64,000 nucleotides of DNA from the NCBI RefSeq assembly GCF_000949425.1, contig NZ_CP010976.1:1054001-1118000 (forward strand). The letters are read 5' to 3'. The notes under the pieces were generated by a model. That model made no database searches. It saw only the letters and a list, made by a program, of their open reading frames with translations, and was not told the origin of the DNA. Made by a program: the position numbers and the translations under genes. Positions within the stretch are counted from its first letter, which is position 1. Every line of letters begins with the position of its first letter. This DNA comes from Paenibacillus sp. IHBB 10380 (lineage in GTDB: Bacteria; Bacillota; Bacilli; Paenibacillales; Paenibacillaceae). Positions 16,694-23,871 of this stretch are shown here, one piece after another.

Positions 16694-18319
16694 TTGAACA
16701 AAAATAAGAAGCGAACTCGCCGCGCGAGCGGCATTTTGACGGTTCTACTGACGCTTAGCCTTGCAGCAGAAACAAGCACGTACGCTCAGCAGCCGCCTGA
16801 ATCGAATCCGACGGCTGCCGTCAAACATCTGGCCTCATTCGGCAGCACCGCCCTTCCGCTATTGGATAATGCGGCCTCGAAAGATAATATGAGCGGGCCA
16901 CGTGAAGCCAAGGAAGTTGAGGCGTTCCTGGACGCTTTTTTTGCCAAAGATGCCATCAAGAAAAAGGCTAAGGCCGTTACGGTATCCGTCGTTCAGGACG
17001 GGAAGGTGCTCGCTTCTAAAGGCTACGGTGTTACCGACCAAACGTCGAAATCACCAGTAGATGCAACCCAAACCACCTTTCGTATCGCCTCCGTCTCCAA
17101 AGTGTTCACGGCGGTTGCAGTTATGCAGCTCGTCGATCAAGGGGAAATTTCGCTTCAGGACAACATTGAAAAGTACCTGGACGGTTACAAAGTAACCAAT
17201 TCCTTCGATACACCGGTCACGATAGAGAACCTATTGACGCATACGACCGGTTTTGAAGTGCGCGAACCTACAGACGCCAGCTATTTGACCGATGCTTCCC
17301 AGAAGCCAATCTCGCTAAAAGAAAGCATCTTCGATCAGTTCCCGCCGGTCGTTCGCAAGCCCGGAACGTCATACATGTACGATAATTTCGCATCGAGGCT
17401 GCAAGGATACATCGTCCAGCAGGTAAGCGGAGAGCCTTTCGGGAGCTATATGCAAAAGCATCTGTTGGGGCCGCTTGGCATGACCTCAAGCAGCTTTAGA
17501 CTGACTAAGGAGTTGGCCCGTCGGCTCGTAACTTCTTACGATGTAGCGAGTAGCGCCATTCCTGTGTACGATTTTTCGCCGAGCGAGTGGCCGGAGGGGA
17601 GCATGATATCGACAGCCTCCGATATGGCGCTGTTTATGAAAGCTTTCCTGAACGATGGTCGGGCGGCTGACGGTACTGTTATCCTGTCGCCCAAATCGTT
17701 AAAGGCGATGTCTACCTACCACATAGCCATTCATCCGGATTTGCCAGATATGACATACGGCTTTGAATCGCCTGTTGATCCGTCAAAAACGAACGGGGAA
17801 GACGTGATCTCCAAAGGTGGCGACATTCTTGGCTTCAGTTCGTTGCTATGGCTTCTGCCCGACCGCAAAGTGGGTGTCTTCGTTTCTTACAATGCGAATC
17901 AGGATTTGCGTGACGATTTATTTATCGCGTTTATGGATCATTATTATGCCAGTCGTAAATCAATATTTGGGCCAGAGGATTTCAAGCCGCAGTCCGAGGA
18001 CGTTCTCGCCAAGTTCGAAGGTCTGTATTCCGATTTACGGATTAAATTACTGACCAGAGTCGAAGTGGGAGGAGACGGCACCCTGATTGTGAGCGACGTT
18101 TCGGCCCGTCACCAGCTGAAGCAGGTCGACGATCTGCTGTTCGTGGATGAACAGGGCAAGCCGCTTGCATTTAAGACGGAAGCCGATGGGCGCATTATCT
18201 ATATGAAATACTCTAATTTATTCAGCTATGCGGCCAAAATGCCGGATGATCCGGCCGGATTCCCGGACGTATCGGCCGATCATCCGATCATCCGTATGCC
18301 AGCTACATACTTGGCCTGA
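16694..18319 (+). CDS. Secreted serine hydrolase (class C beta-lactamase family), cut off from SLH domains by a frameshift
   Basis: The TTG at 16694 follows AAGGAGAGG. The N terminus is a signal peptide (basic MNKNKKRTRR, hydrophobic core, likely cleavage after TYA). Residues about 75-430 are a beta-lactamase/transpeptidase-like domain with S133-V-S-K136 (nucleophile and base), Y229-D-N231 and a later KGG box. A small C-terminal beta domain follows to about 510. The last residues, FPDVSADHP, are the start of an SLH (surface-layer homology) domain, but the frame changes at an 8-bp duplication (18279-18294) and stops. It is probably an esterase or D-Ala-D-Ala peptidase once anchored to the wall. 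DNA here is more GC-rich than the flanks, suggesting acquisition. Confidence 0.85.
   Translation: MNKNKKRTRRASGILTVLLTLSLAAETSTYAQQPPESNPTAAVKHLASFGSTALPLLDNAASKDNMSGPREAKEVEAFLDAFFAKDAIKKKAKAVTVSVVQDGKVLASKGYGVTDQTSKSPVDATQTTFRIASVSKVFTAVAVMQLVDQGEISLQDNIEKYLDGYKVTNSFDTPVTIENLLTHTTGFEVREPTDASYLTDASQKPISLKESIFDQFPPVVRKPGTSYMYDNFASRLQGYIVQQVSGEPFGSYMQKHLLGPLGMTSSSFRLTKELARRLVTSYDVASSAIPVYDFSPSEWPEGSMISTASDMALFMKAFLNDGRAADGTVILSPKSLKAMSTYHIAIHPDLPDMTYGFESPVDPSKTNGEDVISKGGDILGFSSLLWLLPDRKVGVFVSYNANQDLRDDLFIAFMDHYYASRKSIFGPEDFKPQSEDVLAKFEGLYSDLRIKLLTRVEVGGDGTLIVSDVSARHQLKQVDDLLFVDEQGKPLAFKTEADGRIIYMKYSNLFSYAAKMPDDPAGFPDVSADHPIIRMPATYLA
18279..18294 (+). repeat. 8-bp tandem duplication causing a frameshift
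   Basis: ATCATCCG occurs twice in direct succession. Removing one copy restores a single 701-codon frame in which FPDVSADHP continues as YASYILGLKSLG, a normal SLH sequence. The duplication is therefore the direct cause of the split. Confidence 0.88.
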
Positions 18320-18807
18320 AGTCACTTGGGCTTTTGACGGATGATCCGTCAAAGCCGTTTCAACCGCTGCAAGCCGTCACCCGCGGAGCGTTTATCCATG
18401 CTTTTAACGCGATGTGGAGCATCTCGGAATCCGCAAGCCCGTCCTCATTTAAGGACGTTGAGAATTCTCCGTATCGAAAGGATATTCAAGCCGCTGTCGA
18501 GTCCGGCTTGCTACAGGGGACGGGGGAAGGCTTGTTCAATCCAGACCGTCCGATCCGCCGCGAAGAATCAGCGGCTATCGTATTTCGTTTATTGGCGGGA
18601 TCGGGGATTAGGGTGCCGGATTCCACGGCTGTGCTTGCGCTAGGCACTTCGAAATGGGCTGTCGATGCGGTCAGCTCTGCTGTGATCTGGAAGCTTCATG
18701 GGCCGGAAGTGACTGAATCGAATGGCATGTTCGACTACGGCTCGCAGCGGGCGTTGAAGAAGCAGGAGTTGGCGGCGCTGCTGTTCACGATGATTCTTCC
18801 AGATTAA
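18295..18807 (+). pseudogene. SLH-domain tail displaced from the serine hydrolase frame
   Basis: This frame continues the first SLH domain (YASYILGLKSLG ...), then holds a second, complete SLH domain (FKDVENSPYRKDIQAAVES, with GLFNPDRPIRREE) and part of a third. SLH domains bind secondary cell-wall polymer and hold exported proteins on the cell surface. It has no good start of its own (TTG 18334 lacks a convincing ribosome-binding site) and no signal peptide, so as it stands it is unlikely to be expressed or exported. With one 8-bp copy removed it joins 16694-18319. Confidence 0.82.
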
Positions 18808-19158
18808 GGGACTATATATCATCACTGCCGCGTGGTATGCCCGGAACTTGTGTAATGACTTGATCGTTTTGTAAAAAAGTAACTGTAAATGCGACAAGGG
18901 AGAATAATAATACACAGTTCAGAACAAGTATGATCTGAGGGGGCGGTTATTTGCCTCTTCTTTTTGTTTTGAAGTGAAACCAAGGAGAATACCAAGAGCA
19001 GACCGATTGAAATGATCGGAAGAACATTGTAAATTGGTCTTTTATCGTGGGAATATCGGTGGAAATGCCAAGCTGGAGTGGTATGATGGAGAAAGCTTTG
19101 GATGGATTTCTTTATTATCGGAATCTGCGTAGCAATCACGGGAAGGGACTTTACCGTT
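18808..19158. other. Intergenic region without a recognisable gene
   Basis: No supported gene lies in these 351 bp. On the reverse strand a stretch near 18955-19045 encodes a hydrophobic segment (LPIISIGLLLVFSLVSL, then basic residues) that could be a membrane-protein remnant, but it has no clear start or homology that I can see. Confidence 0.35.
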
Positions 19159-19674
19159 ATGGATATGAACATTTTTATTATCGAAGATGATGATGTCATT
19201 TTTCGTTCCTTGAAGGAAAGATTGGAGCAATGGTCGTTTCACGTCACGGGACCGGAGCGATATGATGATGTGATGAACACCTATATTAAATTACAGCCCC
19301 AACTGGTCATCATTGATATCCAGCTCCCGATGTATGACGGTTTTCACTGGTGCCGGGAGATTCGGGCGGTGTCGAAAGTGCCGATTCTATTTCTGTCATC
19401 GCGTGATCATCCTCTGGATATGGTGATGGCGATGAATATGGGGGCGGACGATTATATTCAAAAGCCGTTCCATATGGACGTGCTGTTGGCCCAAATACAG
19501 GCGATTCTCCGCCGGACGTATGCTTACAGAGAGGAAGCGGCCGATCTTAACGCTGACGTTGTCCGACATCAGCTTCCCGACGGCTATTGTCTGACGGTAT
19601 ACACGCTCATTTACTTCATGTTTGCTGTTCTAACCGTTGGTCATTATCACCGTATTGTGAAGGCGGCGCTGTAG
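19159..19674 (+). pseudogene. BceR-like response regulator receiver joined to a permease-like tail
   Basis: The ATG at 19159 has AAGGGA about 10 nt upstream. Residues 1-120 are a complete OmpR-type receiver with acidic pocket E9/D10, phospho-acceptor Asp53 (IIDIQLP) and Lys102 (QKPF). The wording PILFLSSRDHP and GADDYIQKPFHMDVL closely resembles BceR regulators of antimicrobial-peptide detoxification loci. After about residue 130 the winged-helix DNA-binding domain is missing. Instead come some 40 residues with one hydrophobic helix and the ending HYHRIVKAAL, as at the C terminus of BceB-type permeases. A deletion removing the rest of bceR, the kinase, the ATPase and most of the permease would produce this. 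It cannot bind DNA. Confidence 0.72.
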
Positions 19675-19715
19675 CGGTTTGGTTGATGACAGGCTATTTG
19701 CATATAGATATTAAA

Positions 19716-19755
19716 AAGAGTCATATCAAATGAGAGATATGGCTCTTCTTGTTCG
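19716..19755. terminator. Terminator, probably serving fnr on the reverse strand
   Basis: AAGAGTCATATC pairs with GATATGGCTCTT (one G-U on one strand). On the reverse strand the right end reads CTCTTTTTAA, a good U tail; on the forward strand the tail is weaker. Confidence 0.65.
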
Positions 19756-19867
19756 TTCAGTATGAGATCTAGCAATAGATCGGGAGAAAACTGCCGTTGC
19801 TTGTAAGTGAAGCGAGTACGAGCACAATAAGAATGTTGGTTATAAGTGTGGAGAGCAGTCTTTATTT

Positions 19868-20584
19868 CTAAATTCTGCATATTTCTTTGGAACACATTTC
19901 ACAGTGACATATCTCTTGTAGCATAGTGAGGTTTTTAATAACGATCATTCCATTCTCATATTCTACAGCATCTTTCTTACGTAGATCACTTAGCATGCGG
20001 TTAACACTTTCACGAGTAGCACCAATCATATTGGAAAGATCGGTATGGGTAATTTTTTTGTTAATTAGCGTGTTTCCATCCCGTTCTTCACCATAGGTAT
20101 TTCCAAGACGTATCAAGGTAGAGCTGAGAGCGCCAGGTTTGCCATATAGCATTAAATCACGGAATTTAGTTTGCGTAAGTCGGTGGTGAATACCCATCCA
20201 TTTCATGAAATCAATTGCAAATTCACAATGTTGACAGATTAGAATTTCTAGATCCTTCTGTTCGATAACACCGATCTCACTTTCTTCAATTACTTCAGCA
20301 TTAAAGCTATGCTTGGAGCTAAAGAAAGGATCAGCTTGACCGACCATATCTCCTGTTTGATACATATAGAGGATGAGTTCTTTACCTTCATCTGTCGACT
20401 TCGTTAATTTAATCCGTCCACGTTTAATATAGAAGAGTTTATCAGATAAATCTCCTTCCCAGAAAAGATGTGATCCTTCTGGAAGGATTCTGTCTTTCAT
20501 ACTAACGAGTAGATGGTTAAAGTTTTGTTCAGAAAAGCAACTGGTATTTCCGCGAGCTTGGGTATCATTCAAATGTTCTTTCAT
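19868..20584 (-). CDS. fnr: Fnr, Crp-family oxygen-sensing transcriptional regulator
   Basis: The 238-residue protein has a cyclic-nucleotide-like beta barrel (about 30-120), a dimerisation helix and a C-terminal winged helix whose recognition helix reads MIGATRESVNRMLSDLRK. As in Bacillus Fnr, the [4Fe-4S] ligands are at the very C terminus: C228-x2-C231-x4-C236, with an extra C226 and a candidate fourth ligand Asp143 in FRDLMLYGK. The cluster is lost in oxygen, switching off DNA binding to TGTGA-N6-TCACA. Boxes of this form lie before ric, nirB, adhE, pflB and upstream of fnr itself. It lies divergent from adhE. Confidence 0.94.
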   Translation of the reverse strand: MKEHLNDTQARGNTSCFSEQNFNHLLVSMKDRILPEGSHLFWEGDLSDKLFYIKRGRIKLTKSTDEGKELILYMYQTGDMVGQADPFFSSKHSFNAEVIEESEIGVIEQKDLEILICQHCEFAIDFMKWMGIHHRLTQTKFRDLMLYGKPGALSSTLIRLGNTYGEERDGNTLINKKITHTDLSNMIGATRESVNRMLSDLRKKDAVEYENGMIVIKNLTMLQEICHCEMCSKEICRI

Positions 20585-20695
20585 AGTTGTTATCCCCTTA
20601 TCTTTAATTTTCGATAAATTTTAAACTAATTATACCGTTAAAAATCACTTTTGTGGGGGTGTCAATGCCCTTAAAAGTGGCGAATTTTTAAACAT

Positions 20696-20711
20696 TGTGA
20701 TATATTTCACT
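20696..20711. promoter_or_regulatory. FNR-type box upstream of fnr
   Basis: TGTGATATATTTCACT matches TGTGA-N6-TCACA with one mismatch. It is about 80 bp upstream of the probable fnr start point, so it is not at the classical -41 position. It could mediate autoregulation or act on adhE. Confidence 0.5.
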
Positions 20712-20852
20712 TTTATTACGCTAAATCTAGTGACAAGAATGATATTATCAAGAATACTTTCTTTATTTTCCCAATTCAACCAAAGTGAATTATGGTTCAT
20801 GAATATTACAGGTGATCGTTCGTAATAACCTGTTATATATTCAATCGACGAA

Positions 20853-20868
20853 ATGTAAGCGCTATGAA
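20853..20868 (+). promoter_or_regulatory. cre-like site before adhE
   Basis: ATGTAAGCGCTATGAA fits the CcpA operator consensus WTGNAANCGNWNNCAW except at one position. It lies upstream of the adhE box and would link fermentation to carbon catabolite control. Weak evidence from a single short match. Confidence 0.4.
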
Positions 20869-20894
20869 ATAAAAAAAGAAAATAAATTAAAGTT

Positions 20895-20938
20895 TGTGAA
20901 AGTTTTCACTTTAATTCTTAAACGAGGTATGCTATGAT
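20895..20938 (+). promoter_or_regulatory. FNR/Rex-type box and -10 of adhE
   Basis: TGTGAAAGTTTTCACT (20895-20910) fits TGTGA-N6-TCACA with one mismatch and also the Rex form TTGTGAA-N4-TTCACAA with two. A TATGAT -10 (20933-20938) follows 33 bp from its centre, so the box is near -42, suitable for Fnr activation or for Rex repression. Confidence 0.68.
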
Positions 20939-20985
20939 GAATTCATGAAAGAGATAACGAACTTCACCTAGGAGGATGAGAGAAG

Positions 20986-23595
20986 ATGGCAGTCAAAAAT
21001 GAAGTTGTCCAAGAGAAGAAACAAGGAGCAGAGGAGTATATTCAGTCCTTAATCGACAAAGCCAACAAAGCCCAAGCAGAATTCATGAAGATGGATCAGG
21101 AACAAGTAGATAACGTTGTGCAAGCAATGGCTCTTGCTGGTCTAGACAAACATATGTATCTGGCAAAACTAGCGGTTGAAGAAACAGGTCGAGGTATTTA
21201 TGAAGATAAAATAACCAAGAATATGTTCTCAACGGAGTACATCTACCACAGTATTAAATATGATAAAACGGTAGGCGTCGTTGAAGATAATCAATATGAA
21301 AACTTCCAAAAAATTGCTGAACCTGTCGGAATCATCATGGGAATCACTCCAGTAACTAATCCGACTTCAACAACGATGTTTAAATCTCTCATATCCATAA
21401 AAACACGTAATCCAATTATATTCGGTTTTCATCCATCTGCACAAGAGTGTAGTAAGGAAGCAGCTAGAATCTTATTGGAAGCAGCGGTTAAAAATGGCGC
21501 ACCTGCAAACTGTATCCAATGGATTGAACTTCCTTCGATGGACAAAACGAATGTACTGATGAACCATCCGGATGTGGCTCTTATATTAGCAACAGGTGGA
21601 TCAGGTATGGTAAAAGCAGCATATAGCTGTGGTAAACCAGCTCTCGGCGTAGGACCAGGTAACGTTCCTTGCTTCATTGAGAAGAGTGCGGATATCGATC
21701 AAGCTGTAACAGACCTTATTCTTTCTAAATCGTTTGATAATGGTATGATTTGCGCTTCTGAGCAAGCCGTTATTATAGAAGAGTCAATCTTTGACCAAGT
21801 GAAGAAAAAAATGATAGCAAATGGCTGTTATTTTGTAAATAAAGAAGAAGCAGCTAAATTAACTGCTGGTGCAATGAATACAGATAAATGTGCAGTTAAT
21901 CCTGCAATTGTAGGTCAATCAGCTGTTAAGATTGCAGAATTATCGGGTATTCAAGTTCCTGCTGGAACTAAAATTCTAGTTGCTGAACTTGAAGGCGTAG
22001 GTACGAAATTCCCACTTTCAGCTGAGAAATTGAGTCCGGTACTTGCTTGCTATAAAGTGAAGAACGCAGATCAAGGGATTGCACGCGCAGCTGAGATTGT
22101 TGAATTTGGTGGCATGGGTCACTCATCCGTTATTCACTCTCATAATGAAGAAGTTATTATGAAGTTCTCTGATCGTCTGCAAACAGGCCGGATTATCGTA
22201 AATTCTCCTTCCACACACGGTGCGATCGGAGATATCTATAATACTAATTTACCATCATTGACATTAGGTTGCGGATCATATGGTCGTAACTCGACATCTT
22301 CCAATGTAGGTGCAGTCAATTTGGTCAATATTAAAAGGGTGGCTCGTCGTACTGTGAATATGCAATGGTTCAAAGTTCCTAACAAAATTTATTTTGAAAA
22401 AGGCGCAACACAGTATTTGACTAAAATGCCTGACATCACTCGTGTAGCAATAATTACAGATCCAATGATGGTCAAGCTAGGTTATGTTGAAAGAGTAGAA
22501 CATTATCTTCGTCAACGCCAGTCACCTGTTGTTATTGAAGTATTCTCTGAAGTAGAGCCAGATCCTTCGACGTCTACAGTAAGTCGTGGTACAGAAATGA
22601 TGAACAGATTTCAGCCAGACTGTATTATCGCGCTAGGCGGTGGATCTCCAATGGATGCTGCCAAAGCAATGTGGTTATTCTATGAATATCCTGATACTGA
22701 TTTTGAAGGCTTGAAACAGAAATTTATGGATATCCGCAAACGGATATACAAATACCCTCGTCTGGGACAAAAAGCACAATTTGTTGCGATTCCAACGACA
22801 TCGGGAACAGGCTCTGAAGTCACTTCTTTCGCAGTTATCACAGATAAGGACCAAGGAAATACGAAGTATCCATTAGCTGATTATGAATTGACTCCAGACG
22901 TAGCGATTGTAGACCCAGAGTTCGTATACTCGCTTCCTAAGGTAGCAGTAGCGGATACAGGTATGGACGTATTAACACATGCGATTGAAGCTTATGTATC
23001 TGTTATGGCTAACGATTTCACAGATGGTCTGGCTATCAAAGCTATCCAACTCGTATTCCAATATTTAGAGAAGTCAGCTCTACATGCAGATCCTTTAGCT
23101 CGTGAGAAAATGCATAATGCTTCGACCATTGCAGGTATGGCTTTTGCCAATGCATTCTTAGGAATCAATCACAGCTTGGCACATAAATGGGGTGGAGAAT
23201 TCCATACGGCACACGGACGTACGAATGCTATCTTGATGCCTTATGTTATTCGTTATAACGCTAAGAAACCAACCAAATTTGCTTCATTCCCTAAATATTC
23301 TCACTTCATAGCTGATGAGCGTTATGCTGAGATTGCGCGCATTCTAGGCCTTCCAGCTCGTACAACTGAAGAAGGGGTAAACAGTTTGATTAAAGCTATT
23401 CGCGACCTTAATAAGGTTCTAGGAATAGAGGAATCTTTCCAACAGCTTGGATTCGATCCGAAGGTCTTTGAATCTCGTGTAGATTACTTGGCTGATCGTG
23501 CGTTTGAGGATCAATGTACAACAGCAAACCCTAAATTGCCATTAGTAACAGAACTAGCTGATGTATATCGTGACGCTTTCTACGGAAGAGTCTAA
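20986..23595 (+). CDS. adhE: Bifunctional aldehyde-alcohol dehydrogenase AdhE
   Basis: The 869-residue fusion converts acetyl-CoA to acetaldehyde and then to ethanol, regenerating two NAD+. The N-terminal CoA-acylating aldehyde dehydrogenase (about 15-440) has catalytic Cys256 in MICASEQ. The C-terminal iron alcohol dehydrogenase (about 455-860) has GGGSPMDAAK for NAD and iron ligands in DTGMDVLTHAIEAY and GINHSLAHKWGGEFHTAHG. Length is normal. The start follows AGGAGG. The gene is monocistronic but shares its regulation signals and neighbourhood with pflBA, forming the mixed-acid/ethanol fermentation branch. AdhE forms spirosomes in other bacteria. Confidence 0.97.
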   Translation: MAVKNEVVQEKKQGAEEYIQSLIDKANKAQAEFMKMDQEQVDNVVQAMALAGLDKHMYLAKLAVEETGRGIYEDKITKNMFSTEYIYHSIKYDKTVGVVEDNQYENFQKIAEPVGIIMGITPVTNPTSTTMFKSLISIKTRNPIIFGFHPSAQECSKEAARILLEAAVKNGAPANCIQWIELPSMDKTNVLMNHPDVALILATGGSGMVKAAYSCGKPALGVGPGNVPCFIEKSADIDQAVTDLILSKSFDNGMICASEQAVIIEESIFDQVKKKMIANGCYFVNKEEAAKLTAGAMNTDKCAVNPAIVGQSAVKIAELSGIQVPAGTKILVAELEGVGTKFPLSAEKLSPVLACYKVKNADQGIARAAEIVEFGGMGHSSVIHSHNEEVIMKFSDRLQTGRIIVNSPSTHGAIGDIYNTNLPSLTLGCGSYGRNSTSSNVGAVNLVNIKRVARRTVNMQWFKVPNKIYFEKGATQYLTKMPDITRVAIITDPMMVKLGYVERVEHYLRQRQSPVVIEVFSEVEPDPSTSTVSRGTEMMNRFQPDCIIALGGGSPMDAAKAMWLFYEYPDTDFEGLKQKFMDIRKRIYKYPRLGQKAQFVAIPTTSGTGSEVTSFAVITDKDQGNTKYPLADYELTPDVAIVDPEFVYSLPKVAVADTGMDVLTHAIEAYVSVMANDFTDGLAIKAIQLVFQYLEKSALHADPLAREKMHNASTIAGMAFANAFLGINHSLAHKWGGEFHTAHGRTNAILMPYVIRYNAKKPTKFASFPKYSHFIADERYAEIARILGLPARTTEEGVNSLIKAIRDLNKVLGIEESFQQLGFDPKVFESRVDYLADRAFEDQCTTANPKLPLVTELADVYRDAFYGRV

Positions 23596-23628
23596 TAAAA
23601 AATTATAACGGAATATCATTGAACTAAA

Positions 23629-23692
23629 AGTGACAAATATCACCTCGAAAGTGATGTTTGTCACAGTTATTTCCCTTGATTTGAAGTATGCT
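23629..23692 (+). promoter_or_regulatory. Tandem FNR-type boxes with -10, upstream pflB promoter
   Basis: AGTGA-CAAATA-TCACC (23629-23644) and AGTGA-TGTTTG-TCACA (23650-23665) are degenerate TGTGA-N6-TCACA dyads exactly 21 bp apart. A TATGCT -10 (23687-23692) is centred 32 bp after the second. The spacing copies that at nirB. Confidence 0.55.
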
Positions 23693-23768
23693 GAATATGG
23701 ATAAAGGTTCTGGAGTGATAAAGAATAGACATCCATTCTCACAACATTGAACATAATGGAAATGATAA

Positions 23769-23784
23769 TGTGAAAAAAGTCACA
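23769..23784 (+). promoter_or_regulatory. FNR/Rex-type box upstream of pflB
   Basis: TGTGAAAAAAGTCACA is a perfect TGTGA-N6-TCACA dyad. The nearest good -10, TATAAT at 23840-23845, is 66 bp from its centre, too far for class II activation. It may act from about -76 or block the upstream promoter. Confidence 0.62.
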
Positions 23785-23871
23785 ATTTATTTTTCCGGGA
23801 TTGAAGAGACCCTGAGATAACCTTCAAGCTCATGATCTCTATAATATAAATATATAGATGGAGGGATTAAG

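Larger units (their letters stand above)
20585..20985. other. Divergent fnr-adhE regulatory region
   Basis: This 401-bp AT-rich region has no gene. It holds a reverse-strand TATAAT (20629-20634) for fnr, one FNR-type box at 20696-20711, a cre-like site at 20853-20868 and a second box with a -10 before adhE. The middle (20715-20850) shows nothing I can name. Confidence 0.6.

Noticed and set aside
18822..19199. Reverse-strand frame of 125 codons with a hydrophobic segment
   Set aside because: It has no start signal and no recognised homology, and overlaps the receiver gene start. Only the short membrane-like piece is noted, with low confidence.
19647..19895. Reverse-strand frame of 82 codons after fnr
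   Set aside because: It overlaps the fnr end and a terminator hairpin, has no ribosome-binding site, and its sequence does not look like a protein.
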